Source: Mesocentrotus franciscanus (Eukaryota > Echinodermata > Echinoidea > Camarodonta > Strongylocentrotidae). From it: a stretch of 64,000 nucleotides of DNA. Made by a program: the position numbers and the translations under genes. The notes beneath the pieces were generated by a model. It had not been told where the DNA came from and did not search any database. It was given only the letters and a program-made list of their open reading frames with translations. The DNA is taken from positions 28,120,626-28,184,625 of the forward strand of contig CP137686.1 of assembly GCA_037976565.1 (NCBI GenBank), given 5' to 3'. Shown one piece after another: positions 36,624-47,580 of this stretch; position 1 is the first letter of the stretch; every line of letters starts with the position of its first letter.

Positions 36624-36806
36624 ATGGCTGTCAATTTTAGGATTGGAGAGTGTTTTACGACGTATAAAGACCTGGAAGAGAAGATCAAAAGATTTGTAAG
36701 GAGTTCATGGTCTCCACTTTACATCAGAGAATCAAGAAAGATCACATGTACTCGTCGGGCTCCTAATAAAGTCGTGAACGAGAGCCTGGTTTACGGCGAT
36801 TTGAGG
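36624..36806 (+). CDS. Exon 1 of the zinc-domain/BESS gene
   Basis: This exon encodes residues 1-61, starting MAVNFRIGECF. It ends in phase 0 at a strong donor (AGG then gtgagt). It carries the aromatic/acidic start of the domain and the SRKIT segment before the first zinc ligand. A dispersed repeat ends about 100 bases upstream, so the promoter must be compact or lie inside repeat-derived DNA. Confidence 0.8.
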
Positions 36807-37692
36807 GTGAGTTCATATAGGCACTGTGCACCGCACGTTGAAGGATGCCCCTATCTCTAAAATGTATGTTGAGCACATACATGTACGTGTGTACATCATG
36901 TGTACTGGTATGTACTACATGTACGTACAAGTACATGTATATGTAGCGCACTACGCCGCATTGTATTTCGCAGTTGCAGGTGCCTGCATATACACTTTTA
37001 CAGTGTATATGTACATGTAGATGTACATGTAATGCCCGGACTCCGGAGTACGTACGTGTAGGCCTACATGTGATGTAGGATCTCGATGTACACATATACT
37101 GATGATGGTTACAATTCATGACATAACTGACAAACTGATATTGATAACCCATATATTTATATGATATCATAGTTCATACAAAATGTTAAATAAAATGCAT
37201 TTAATTTGACATTTAAATTTTAATTTGACTTCTAATTATATTTTTCCAGTATTTTTTTCTGTGGTCTCTTTTCTTCCCCACCTGAGCAAACGGAAAAGTA
37301 GAATCTAGGCCTATTCAGAAGTTCTTTGATCATCCTGCATTGTCCTGTTGTTATTGTTGTTGTCAGCATTATTATTAGAAGTTTGTCCACAAACAAATGT
37401 TTCAACAAGTCATCTTCTAAATTTGACAATCATCCAATTCACCATCCTCCTGTCCTTACTAATCCATGACCTTCCGCAAAATATGTGCTAGCTGTGACGA
37501 GCTTGCTCGCTTTCTGTATTTCAAATGACGTGTCAATTCTAACATCAGCCAGGAAGCTCTTAGAGTCTATGTTTTGTTGAATTATTGGTATTATTATTAT
37601 TACATGCATTATAATATTATTAGTATTAATAATATAAGTATTATTTATAATGTTATTGCTGTTTTTTATAATATTATTATTATAAACATTGT

Positions 37693-37736
<44 letters not shown>

Positions 37737-40700
37737 TTATTGTTATAACCATTATTATCATCATTAGTATTATTATTTATGATATTATTAATATTATGAT
37801 TATGTTCATGTTGTTCTTATATTATCATCATGATTGTTCAACAAAGCCAATGGCAAACCAATTAGTTGACAAAGACTTTTATCACAGTGATTTAAGCGTG
37901 TTAAGGTCTCAGATATTTTTATTCTTTTCCTTTTTTTTTGCCAACCCCACAGTACCTTAATTAAAGCCTGTCTGCACTAGTTTGGCCAGGAGGGATTAGA
38001 CCTCCCTGCGTGGTCACTGACAGGTGGTTATCTTATCAAATCAGCTCTCATTTAACATCCTAGGTCCCTTATTGTTTATCATATACATAAATGACTTTCA
38101 CAAGTCTTCAGATGTATTATCTTTCACTTTATTTGCAGACGATTCAAACTTATTTTATTCTCACTCTAATCCAACTAACCTTCTTCCAACAATAAACACA
38201 GAACTTAAACGTGTAGTAGAATGGGTTAAAGCTAACAAGTTATCGTTAAACGTTCTGAAGACTAACTTCATGTTGTTTAGTAACACCTTGCAAAATTTAC
38301 CTGGAAATATCTTTCTGGAAGACACGCCCCTTGTTAGGGTAACATCAACCAGATTCTTAGGGCTCACGATCGACGATAAATTGAAATGGAACATACACAT
38401 TCAAAATATATCCAAAATTGTCTCCCGAAATACTGGAATCATGAATAAACTTAAATATTTTTTCCCAAAGTCTACACTATTCACATTATACTTCTCACTA
38501 ATTTTACCCTACCTTAATTATGGAATAATGGCATGGGGTAATGCTAGCAAATACCTTACTGATAAAATTTTTACCTTACAAAAGAAAAGCATAAGAATTA
38601 TACATAATGCTCCTACTCGTTCACATACTGATCCTTTGTTTTATGAGTCAAAAATTTTGAAATTTTCAGACTTATTTCTTTTTCAAACAGGACAGTTCAT
38701 GTATAAATTGAATAAAAACGAACTGCCACACACATTCATTAACATGTTCACAAAAAACAGCGCCATTCATAATTACCCAACCAGGCAATCCAACCGTTTC
38801 CACCTTCCCGTACCCGCACTCTTTTCGCACATAAAACAATTTCTTTCTACGGTCCGAAATACTGGAACTCACTTAGCAACGATATAATTAATTCTTTAAG
38901 CTTAAACTGCTTCAAAATCAAGTTGAAAAAAAATATTCTCGAAACATATAAAGAAAATTCAAATTGAGCGATCGGGACCCAACTCTCTTTCTTTCTCTCT
39001 CTCTCTCTCTCCTTTCTCTCTACCTCTCCGTCTTTCTTTCTCTCTCTTTCTCTTTCTTTCTTTCTGTCTCTCTCTTTCTTCCTTTCTCTCTCTCTCTCTT
39101 TCTCTTTTTTAAATTACTTTTATCTTTCTCTTTTTCTTCCCACACAGACGCGCCAGCTTTCTCCTCTCACTCTTCTTCCATCTTCATTTTCTTTTCTGCA
39201 TCTCCATATACCATTGGCACCATATCACCTCTCACACTTAGATATATTTTCCTTACGATATTTGTCTTAATTTCATTTTCTATCTTTAAAGAGATCTATT
39301 CTACTCACTATTTGAGGGATCCACACTAAACAAGCCCTGCTTCTTAGTGGACCTCTCCATTTCCTCAATTTTAGTATACAAAAATAATAGATAAAAATAA
39401 AACAACTTTAAGAATCATAATATTTACTTTCCATGTTAACTCTGTATTTTTTTAATAATCCAAATTATGAATAATGTTTTAGTCATTGATTAGTATCTTC
39501 GTCACGCTTGATTTGATTCTTTTGCATTGCTTACTGTATATTGATTTGTATATTCATGTTGTATACTATACAATTATTGTTTACTGCATATTGAATTGTA
39601 TTGTGTTTGTAATGATGCTAGAAAAAATGGAAATGAAATAAACTAAACTGAAACTGAAACTGAAACTGAATGGGTACCGATTAGGCATTGTTTGCTATAT
39701 AGAGGGCGCAAGTAGCTACAAGTAGTGCATGGAAATGATTTTCTGTACCATTTTAATTTTCACTCATCTCCTAGTATTGCTGCATTCATGGAGGACGAAG
39801 TGGAGATGCCCAAAATCGTAAAAGGTGAGGTTTTACAGAGCTATAGTGTATTATCTAGATTACATGGTACTATATTAGGGTTTTACTTTGGGAATATTAT
39901 TTTCATGATAAATTTGCATGAATTTAGTTATTAGTCCTCTCCATGATGGTTGAGGTTCTTCAGTAAAAAATACCTTTAGAGAGATTTCCAAAAGGAGAAT
40001 GCAGTATAAATTAAATGTCCTCTGGCTCTACCCTCCAATTTTTTAAATCTCAATGTGTTATCATTTTGTGACAAGCACATGTGATCACTATTTTTATTAG
40101 TGTTTATATTTCTTGTAAATAAAAGCAGAGGATCGTCAATAGAAGAGGGCTGATGTAAAGGGTACCTCCTCCAGAGGTTTTCACATTTTCAGTCAAGAGG
40201 TCAGCAATTTCCAATTTGCCAAATAAGCAATACGAAATTAGAATACCGGTACCGCAGTACTGGTATGCTGATTGGAATTTAGCAAGTCTCCAAATTTTTC
40301 TAAAACTAAAAGACCTTATTGTTTTTTGTTTTGTTTTTTTAATTTTCAGCACCCATCAAATGGCCTGTCCATTCATGATGACTCTCCGAGCCGATGCAGA
40401 TGGCCGTTACCTCAGGGTTACCAAGGCCATTCTGGAGCACAATCATCCCGTGTCAAAGGTCAGTCACAAAAACAACGTAGAGAGAAAACAAAATGCGCAG
40501 CACCTTGCACCTATTATAGGGCTGTGTGGCAAAGCAAATCAACCTATATATATATTGAAGAGGTGTTGCAGTAGAGTAGATATGGGGCCCTGGGCTTTAT
40601 TTTATCCGAGGTGCAGGATTACAATTGGGTTTAGGTTAGGTTTAGGTTAGGATTAGGGTTAGGGTTATAGTTTGGTATAATGTTAGGTCTAGGATTGTCA

Positions 40701-43535
40701 CTGATTAATTGTCGCAGGAGCAAGTTTCCTATAACCAAGAGCACAGTGACACAAAACTATCAATAGCTCAAGTTTGCCAACATCCCATTGAAAATGCATG
40801 TTATTTTTCATACAAGTGTTACAGTGAGAAATCAGTTAACTTGTGCTTTAAAGCCAGTCTGCACTAGTTTGGCCAGGAGGGATTAGACCTCCCAGCATGG
40901 TCACTGACAGGTGGTTATCTCATCAACTCGGCTCTCAATTAACACAAGAAAAAGAGGATCATGGGGGACCAACGGGCACCGCTTAGGCATTGTTTTCTAT
41001 ATACATGTAGAGGGAGCAAGTAGCTATAAGTAGTGCAGTGGGGCTTTAATACAACAGTTTTGTGAGATGTTGCCTTGTTTCAATGTGGTCACACTCTTGT
41101 CCATATATCTTCCACTTAGATTCTTCTTAAAGGGTTAGATAAAATGTTTATACTTGCCGGACCTAGACAACTGTGATGTTTAAGTATACTTACCGTATGT
41201 TCATATATTTTTTCTCTCTCTTCTGTCTGTCTTCTTTAATCTGTCTTTCTGTCTTTCCGCATGTTTTTCACACCGTAGGAAATATATGACCAGTTACCTC
41301 GCAGGTTTCGCATCAGATTTGATCCGGAGGCTCATCCTACACCTTCCTCAAGACATAAGGTATGCTCACAATTATTTTTAAAAATTATCATTTTGTTAAA
41401 GTCATTATTCCATTATGCCCTCACAGAGCTCAACATTAACAGGCTCCCAAAATGTAGGTCTGGACCGGACCCTCAAAGCTATCAAAATGTCAGTCTGGTC
41501 CTCCAACCAAAAGAGTTACTGTTGAGCACTCATTTTAAGTTCCAAATTTTGCACTGTATTTCAGATAATTTTCCTTATTAAACTAAGTTTAAAGTTTCAT
41601 TTGCCCTCTGTTAAAACAACTTTTCTCCAAAGGAACATTTATTTTAGTGGACCATCACTATGGAATCTACTTCCAAGTGATATTGTCAGTTGCTCATCAA
41701 TTCATTCTTTTAAAGACACATAGAAGTCAGCTGAGTCTCATGGGGAATTTGACACCTTTCGGGTGTTTACCCAATAACAGGTGTTGTCATTCACCAGGGT
41801 TAGCCTTCAGTTTTATGACCATTCGACCTTATGTAATGCTTTGCTTTTCCCTCACCCGATCCGAAGCGGGATCCAAAGCTAGAATCTCTGAGAGATTAGG
41901 GGGTAATTCTTGACTGGCCTACGGGTTTGCTGTGTGCAGATTTGTACTCCCATTAATGTTATTTCCACCAAGTCTGGTGTCAGCGAATTATGGCCTTCTG
42001 CACATGGAAACTGACGATCCACTCTCTTTAAATCAAAGTTGACACAACATTTGATTTTGTATCCAACTCTTAAGACTTAGTTTGTATGGTGTTTCTCATT
42101 TTTTTTCCTACTATTTTTCTTTACATATCAGTCATTCCCTCTATATATTTTATTTATTGGTACTACCACCCCACTACTACTCACCCCACACTTAGATTTG
42201 CTTACAAGTAATATATATATATATATTTGTTGTATGTGTTTATAATTAAACAAATTATTGTATTTTAATATTGTAATTTTAAGCAGAGGATGATCCCCAA
42301 CAAACCTCTGTGGTTTTTGATCACCCCCTCTGCAGGTTCATCTTTTGTTTTAATGCTTTTATGTTTGATTGTAATTTACATTGTCTTTTTATGAATCTGT
42401 GGAAATAATTGAAATTGAATTGAATATTCCTCACATAACAGTTGGCAATTTTTTTTTTACACCTATCAGGATTTGCCTAGTTCATTGTGAGAAACTAGTT
42501 TAGTTATGTAAAGTCATTAATCTAGAGATTTCGTTCTTCATCAATCATCCCCCAAATCTCTTTATCTGATTCATGTTGAAGCTAAAACAAGAGGATGGTA
42601 TTGTGATGAGAGCTGATTTTCATTCTTTCCATTTTCTCTTTTTCTTTTATCCCCTCCACACAAAACATTTATTTTTAGACAAAAAAGAAGCTGAGTAGGC
42701 ACCCTTATTCCATGAAACGAGAAGAGGTTGTCAAAGCGGAACAGTCAATGTCACCAAAACCAGAAAACAACAACCTTGCAGGTAATGGCATTCATTTTTT
42801 CATCTTCTTCCGTTTCAAGTTTGGGACTTCATGATGATTTCTACTTTGGCTCATATTAAAGGGTACCAATAACCTACAAGATCATTTGTGACCAGCTAGA
42901 ATGCATGATGGAGGTGTCCTGGTATAGTGGTTCATTCACTTGAAACCATTCTGAATTGCTGAAAGAAAGAAAGAAAGAAAGAAAAGCCTATCTTTGTCCC
43001 AAATATTAGATATTGTTTCAGAATTAATGTGATTTGAAACTTACATGAACCTTCACTTTTATGAACCCCCAGCCCAGATTTACATATGCTGTCTATCCTT
43101 TATCCTGCAGCTAACTCCATTCACATGAACAATCATGGACTACCCAACCACGTCGTCCTAGACACCATCTCCGAAACACCACGTTTCCAGGTTCCTGCAT
43201 CATCGACCGAATGCCACAACTCCTGGAGCGATGACCTCGAGGGGATGCTTCCCCCGAAGAAACGACGGAGCAGCATTTCAAACGAGGACTTACACGACAC
43301 CCTCGTGTCCCAATCACAGAGGCAAGTTGAACGCGAGAAGGATTCGGACGAGGTCCGTGGGGCACTGCTTTCTTACCTCCGGAGGCACAATGAGCAGGAC
43401 GAGGAGGACAGATTTTTCTTGAGCATGGCTGCTGTCGTCAGGACATTGCCAACGGATGTTAGAGCAACGCTCAAGTTTCGCATCCATCACATGATATTCG
43501 ATGCACAGATGGATAACATGTCACAGACCTCATAG
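36624..43535 (+). CDS. Six-exon gene: ZSWIM3_N/FAR1-like zinc domain plus C-terminal BESS motif, 316 aa
   Basis: Joining 36624-36806, 39775-39824, 40350-40458, 41279-41359, 42679-42781 and 43111-43535 gives 951 bases in one frame with all junctions GT-AG (intron phases 0, 2, 0, 0, 1). Residues 1-114 form a domain resembling the N-terminal domain of ZSWIM3-like proteins: an initial F-x-x-Y-x-x-L-E segment, then C64-I-H-G-G, C84-P-F and H108-N-H110, a plausible CCHH zinc site. Residues 115-224 are polar and probably disordered. KKRR at 225-228 looks like a nuclear signal. Residues about 277-308 (FFLSM...TLP...FRIHHMIFDA) fit the BESS protein-interaction motif. The ATG at 36624 has G at -3 and +4 and is the first ATG in its frame. 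Known for the families: such zinc domains are FAR1/transposase-derived, and BESS occurs at the C-terminus of MADF-type regulators. A nuclear DNA-binding or adaptor role is inferred. The gene appears complete and intact; introns 1 and 3 carry copies of the same MITE. Confidence 0.82.
37575..37830. repeat. ATT-rich low-complexity tract in intron 1 of the zinc-domain/BESS gene
   Basis: Irregular runs of attatt, with a pure (ATT)n core near 37695-37740. The poly-Ile open frame over it is not a gene. Confidence 0.9.
37965..39729 (+). mobile_element. TTAA MITE copy 1, split by a retrotransposon
   Basis: Starts AGCCTGTCTGCACTA after TTAA (37961-37964). The first 93 bases match copy 2 (40852-41045), then a non-LTR insert interrupts, and MITE sequence resumes at about 39669 (gggtaccgattaggcattg) to 39729. 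The last 16 bases and right TTAA are missing. Confidence 0.85.
38058..39668 (+). mobile_element. 5'-truncated CR1/L2-like non-LTR retrotransposon inside a MITE
   Basis: A frame at 38024-38887 encodes the palm and C-terminal parts of a reverse transcriptase: LGPLLFIIYINDF, the FADD catalytic box, NKLSLNVLKTNFM and RFLGLTIDDKLKWN. After a frameshift near 38820 a second frame gives FYGPKYWNSLSNDI and a stop near 38967. Only the 3' part is present. A CT-rich 3' region and a (CTGAAA)n-like tail end it. The truncation, tail and frameshift indicate a dead copy inserted by target-primed reverse transcription. Confidence 0.9.
39775..39824 (+). CDS. Exon 2 (50 bp micro-exon) of the zinc-domain/BESS gene
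   Basis: The acceptor is ctcatctcctag and the donor AAAAG then gtgagg. In the frame set by exon 1 it reads YCCIHGGRSGDAQNRK and ends in phase 2. This supplies the first zinc ligand and the HGG signature expected between exons 1 and 3. An ATG-led reading in another frame (MEDEVEMPKIV) does not splice in frame to exon 3. Only 45 bases separate the acceptor from the MITE remnant upstream. Confidence 0.8.
40350..40458 (+). CDS. Exon 3 of the zinc-domain/BESS gene (C-P-F ... H-N-H)
   Basis: A T-rich tract ending aattttcag precedes the exon, and the donor is AAG then gtcagt. It completes Ser78 and encodes residues up to 114, including C84-P-F-M and the terminal H108-N-H110 ligands. The C-P-F...L-x-V-T...H-N-H pattern is what identifies the domain family. 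Confidence 0.87.
40620..40700 (+). repeat. Short telomere-like tract (TTAGGG-type) in intron 3
   Basis: gggtttaggttaggtttagg and tagggttagggttat words, G-rich on the + strand. A third such tract in the window. Confidence 0.6.
40852..41045. mobile_element. TTAA-flanked MITE copy 2, intact
   Basis: AGCCAGTCTGCACTA at the left is complementary to TAGTGCAGTGGGGCT at the right (12 of 15). TTAA flanks both sides (40848-40851, 41046-41049). 194 bp, non-coding, in intron 3 of the zinc-domain/BESS gene; the same family sits in intron 1. Confidence 0.88.
41279..41359 (+). CDS. Exon 4 of the zinc-domain/BESS gene
   Basis: The 81-base exon starts after caccgtag and ends AAG then gtatgc, phase 0 at both ends. 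It encodes residues 115-141 (EIYDQLPRRFRIRF...), a short basic linker just after the zinc domain. It could be skipped without changing frame. Confidence 0.78.
41560..42425 (+). mobile_element. 3' fragment of a CR1/L2-like non-LTR retrotransposon
   Basis: One frame reads NIYFSGPSLWNLLPSDIVSC up to a stop at about 41722, the usual C-terminus of CR1/L2 proteins. It is followed by an untranslated region and an AATTGAAATTGAATTGAAT tail at 42407-42425. It lies in intron 4 of the zinc-domain/BESS gene. Confidence 0.65.
42679..42781 (+). CDS. Exon 5 of the zinc-domain/BESS gene
   Basis: The acceptor is atttttag and the donor GCAG then gtaatg, phase 0 in and phase 1 out. It encodes residues 142-175, a Lys/Glu/Pro-rich linker (TKKKLSRHPYSMKREEVV...). 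The upstream intron contains the tail of a non-LTR retrotransposon. Confidence 0.75.
43111..43535 (+). CDS. Exon 6 of the zinc-domain/BESS gene: linker, basic patch, BESS, stop
   Basis: The acceptor is tatcctgcag. The exon completes Ala176 and runs to a TAG stop at 43533-43535. It holds the PPKKRRSS basic patch (residues 223-230), an acidic/polar stretch with LLSYLRRHNEQDEED, and the BESS-like motif. Its GC content is clearly above that of its surroundings, as expected for constrained coding sequence. Confidence 0.87.
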
Positions 43536-44075
43536 CAGGAATCAATAGAGAATAGCGTCCTACCCATCGCTGGAAGTTTTTTCCAAATGTGGTATCCACT
43601 TGCAGATCTCTATCATTACATGGATATTACTGGAAGTTCATTGTACAACTCATTTTGTTTATATATTTTTCTTTCTTCTTTTTAACAAAATTCTTCCTGC
43701 TTTTGTTCATTTTGTTTATTTTATTTTACTTTTTGTCATTTGGCCATGGCAATGATGGGAATATTTATCAGACTTTATTTAGTTGCTGTGAATTGCCAAA
43801 TTAGACCTTTAATTAGAAGATATTTAATTTGAAGTTATGTACATAATATTTTTCTTACTTCCATTTTGTTTTAAAAATTGTCTCAAGCAAATATCTTTAT
43901 GAAATATGTTCAATTATGTGCAGATTGGTTAATTTATTTGCAATAGTATGACTATGTAATGTTATGCACTGTGCAATCCCACACATAAATGAAGTCAGGA
44001 GAACAAAACAGAAATATTTTGTATGACTATGAAGTTAATCAGTTACTAATTAGATCAAAGTGATATCTGTTGGAA

Positions 44076-44081
44076 AATAAA
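44076..44081 (+). promoter_or_regulatory. Candidate polyadenylation signal AATAAA of the zinc-domain/BESS gene
   Basis: A canonical AATAAA lies 541 bases after the stop codon in an AT-rich stretch and is followed by a T/G-rich segment. It is the best candidate I found close downstream of the stop; use of this site is inferred. Confidence 0.4.
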
Positions 44082-44099
44082 ATTGTTCATTTACATTGG

Positions 44100-44956
44100 A
44101 TTTCAAGGGAATTATCAGCCATTTGTAACCTGAGGCTACCTAATATTACATACTAGAATGCATTGTCTGTATCTAGGCAAAAAGTCGGTTTCTAACTGCC
44201 ATTTTTTTTGGGGGGGGGGGGAATAGGGGCCCTATTTTAGAGAGATTTTTACTCTTTAATCTAAAATCAACTGATAACTCTTAGAAGAAAAAAATTCTAA
44301 GCCCTGGAAAGATCATGGAATTTTACGAATGTTTGCATTTGCTCTAGATGATTATATCCAAGGCCGCCTACCTCCTTACATACTTGTTCTTGTGATGCAT
44401 CACACTGCCATGTTTCATTTACCGGTAGCCTGCTGAAAGCCAGAAGGGTATTACCCTATTGCCAACGGAACCGGATGGTCCCTGTATGAAGTATATGGGA
44501 ATGAGAGAACTCAGTAGTCAACGGGTTAACTTCTTTTTAACCCATTCAGTATGAGAACTTTAAACGGGTTTCAATCATCTTTTCTATTTCAAATTGGTAA
44601 ATTTCCTTTTAATAGTATATTTTATTTTGTCATAAAATGTTTTATATGAAAAGAAAACACAGGGACACCAATATTATATACAGGTGTAGTATGAAAATAG
44701 CTGAATTATGTGATAAAACTGATTTTCAACTTGTATGTTGCCAATTTGTGTATTGAATTTTGTCTTTAAAAACAAATATCCTGGCATTGATCAATAAATA
44801 TATTTGGATGCATTAGAAAAAGGCATAGATTATACAGCAATATCTGCTATATCTGCTCATCCATCTGTTGGTGTGAATTAAAAAAGATATTGAGTCAAAC
44901 CACAAAATGTGGATTTTTGCCCTGAAAGGATTAATTATTTAATAAATAATATAGAG
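44100..44956. other. Non-coding stretch downstream of the zinc-domain/BESS gene
   Basis: No gene. Phrases around 44430-44540 (gatggtccctgtatgaag, gagagaactcagtagtc, gggttaa) recur in diverged form at 47150-47226, so an old dispersed repeat is present. Confidence 0.4.
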
Positions 44957-44960
44957 ATAA

Positions 44961-45245
44961 AGGGAGTGTAGCATGGCAAATACTGGTTAACGCCATCTAC
45001 TTCTTCTTTTGGACAACTCCACGTAAACGAATGGACTTGATTAACGGTAGTCAGCAACTTAATCTCTACATGGTCAGCGTGCGCTAGTGTTCGCGAAACA
45101 GACCGAAGTTCTCCTCGCGCTTCGGTTTCGCGTATGTTGCACGCAAATGATTGCTGCGGTCGCGTCGTCTGTAGTCGCATTATACCCGATTGGCCCCGAG
45201 TCAGGCCACGGAAAAGACACGTAGTCTCGTCGGGCTACACTCCCT
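44961..45245. mobile_element. MITE with AGGGAGTGTAGC ends, probably TTAA class
   Basis: AGGGAGTGTAGC at the left is the complement of GCTACACTCCCT at the right. The right flank is TTAA and the left flank ATAA, one change from TTAA. 285 bp, GC-richer than its surroundings; the open frames inside are incidental. Confidence 0.75.
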
Positions 45246-46022
45246 TTAACAAACTTCTGTCTCTCGGTAGTCAGTGGAAAACCACAGCACTTATTAGCAT
45301 GTAGCACTAAAGTCGATTCAACAACTAATAGTCATTATTTTCCCACTTAAAGACATTTTCAAGCTCCCCCTTTTTTAGGGAAGTTCTAAATTAGTATTAT
45401 CTTTCAAATGCCGTTGGAATTTAACCTTTTCATTTTTTTGGCCTGCAAATGGGACATAGTACCTTTAAGATGACATTAATTGTAATACACCTTTTTTTTG
45501 GTGGTGGTTTACCCGGCTACATATGAAGGAGCCTTTAATGTATTGTTCATTTGCAAACATCTTTTATCGTTTTAGATAGAGGTGATGTGCTGTATAAAAA
45601 GAGACCAACCTAATGAATGGTTTATTCATCTTCTGGTCTAGGACTAAGTCCGAAGGACCAGGACCTAGACAAGATCTTGTCTTCAGATCTTGGTCTTGGA
45701 TTTGAGGTTTAGAGTAATTTAGACTTCATGATTGTGTGTATATAGTAATTTGCAGCTGTTGTTGTACAGAGAGCACCGCAAAAAGACAGTGTTATTTATG
45801 TTGTTTTTGCTCTGTATTTTGAATGATGTCTCTGTCTGTGGAAGGTCACTTTCTCTCTGTTTTCTATTTGAATTACCATATTTTTTGGTATTTGATTTGC
45901 TTTAATAAGGTTTAATTCAAGATTGTAACTAAAAGCTGATATATTTTTAGTTGCCAGGTTAGATATCGTATACATGAAAAGCACATGTAATGTAAATAGG
46001 TAAATGGATAGATCGAAATACT

Positions 46023-46268
46023 TCGTCGCGCCGGTGGCAGAAGGGCGTAAGCACGCGATCGACTTGAAATCTACTTTTTGAATTATTCGCATTTAAAGAT
46101 TTGTGTTATATTTAAACTACTTTCCGTGCCGAAAATTGGTTTAAAACTTAAGAGACTAATAGAAATGTTATAGTAGAACACGGCCACAATTTTTTTTCGG
46201 AAATAAGTCAGTTTTATAAAAGTTTGAGGCGATAAAGTGCTAACGCCCTACTGCCACCCGCGCGACGA
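46023..46268. mobile_element. MITE with 32-bp GC-rich terminal inverted repeats
   Basis: TCGTCGCGCCGGTGGCAG continuing to AAGGGCGTAAGCAC is matched inverted at the right end (29 of 32). The AT-rich centre has no coding sense. ACTTC occurs on both flanks, but the duplication is uncertain. Confidence 0.78.
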
Positions 46269-46789
46269 CTTCTCCAAAATCATGATAAGAGGAAAAGAAT
46301 TTCATAGTTGGTGGATCTAAAGTAAATTTTAGAGAAAGCTTATTAGTGCATTAACAGAAAACACATAAAAGGTTTTGATAAAGTGAATGTCCGCTGATAG
46401 AACATAGTACAGTACAATCATGTAGTTATGATAAAGCGCTTAGAGATGTATTTTGTATTAAGCGCTGTGTATATCCAGATTATTATTGATCATGGAGATC
46501 TATTTTTTGTTACATCCCCCTCACTTTCTTTCACTCTCTCTCTCTTTCTCTCTGTCCCTTTTGTCTTCCACCGACACTGCCACCCCCTCTTCTCTTCTCT
46601 TCAATCATTTATAAAGTTGTGTAAATGTACAAGTATTTTATGGTTTGCAAGAACAATCAATGTGTAATTCACTGCCAAATTGTAGAAAGTTAAAACTTTA
46701 TATTTACAGGAATATTTTTTCTGGCCCTTGTAAACCCAGGTATAAACCCTCGTTCAGATATCACATGGAAAAACTGTGGCTATTTTTAA

Positions 46790-47580
46790 TGATATGTAAA
46801 GTGTAATATGCTTCTCATTTGTGTATCTTATAACACAGAGCTCGGTGAATACACACACGACCTTTATTGCATGCATTTGCCATTTTAAAAAAACAGCAGC
46901 TTTTTTGTAGTGGTTTACCGCATGTCTGCATCATATCTGAACAAGCCCTAAGTCTGGCCAAATTTCCTTGCCTGTTATATTAATACCTTATCTTCTTTAT
47001 AAACCTTTTTATAATATTGGAAATTCAATCTTTCCAAATCAAGATTTTACTGGATTTGGGTTTCCCCATATAGGCGTATCCAAAAATGATAGAATAAATA
47101 AAAATCTATATTTTTGAAAATTATTATTATTATGAAAAATACTGCACTAGCATGTTGCCTACATTAAACAGATGGTCCATGTATTAAGCCTATGGCAGTG
47201 AGAGAATTCAGTAGTTATTGGGTTAAGCAATATAAAGGTCAAATGATAAACATTTATTATTGTATCTTACTGCTTTACAAGAGTAAAATTATGATCGTTG
47301 ATGTTGATTATCAAGCCAGAGTTCATCTAAATTTAGTTTTAAATACAGCCAAAGCCTTGTTCAGGTATGCAGCGGGAAACCACTCTGTTTATTTATATTG
47401 TAGTTTTCATTTTTTAATGATTTAAATGGTAATAAGCCTCACATTTCTGTATCTTATTCTACAAAGCTGAGTGTATATGTATAGAACCTTTTTTGCGAGC
47501 ACTTGCCATTTATTACATGTAACAAACACTGCAGCTTTTTGTTTTGCTATGGTTCACCCTGTCATATCTGAACGGGTCTT
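46790..47580. repeat. Diverged direct duplication, about 170 bp, spacing about 620
   Basis: 46790-46965 and 47415-47585 share, in order, tgtatctta, an acactgcagctttttg-like word, tttgccattt/cttgccattt, ggtttacc/ggttcaccc and catatctgaac. Divergence is considerable; no coding sense. Confidence 0.5.

Noticed and set aside
37574..37960. 128-codon Ile-rich frame
   Set aside because: Translation of an ATT microsatellite.
39789..39824. ATG at 39789 as an alternative first exon (MEDEVEMPKIV)
   Set aside because: It would enter exon 3 in the wrong frame, whereas the other frame of the same bases gives the expected C-I-H-G-G segment and joins exons 1 and 3 in frame.
40216..40349. Extension of exon 3 to the left as an intronless N-terminus
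   Set aside because: The extra peptide is AT-rich, hydrophobic and unlike the domain; a clear acceptor precedes 40350.
44935..45307. Minus-strand frames of 81 and 77 codons
   Set aside because: They lie within the 44961-45245 MITE, whose GC-rich sequence has few stops by composition.
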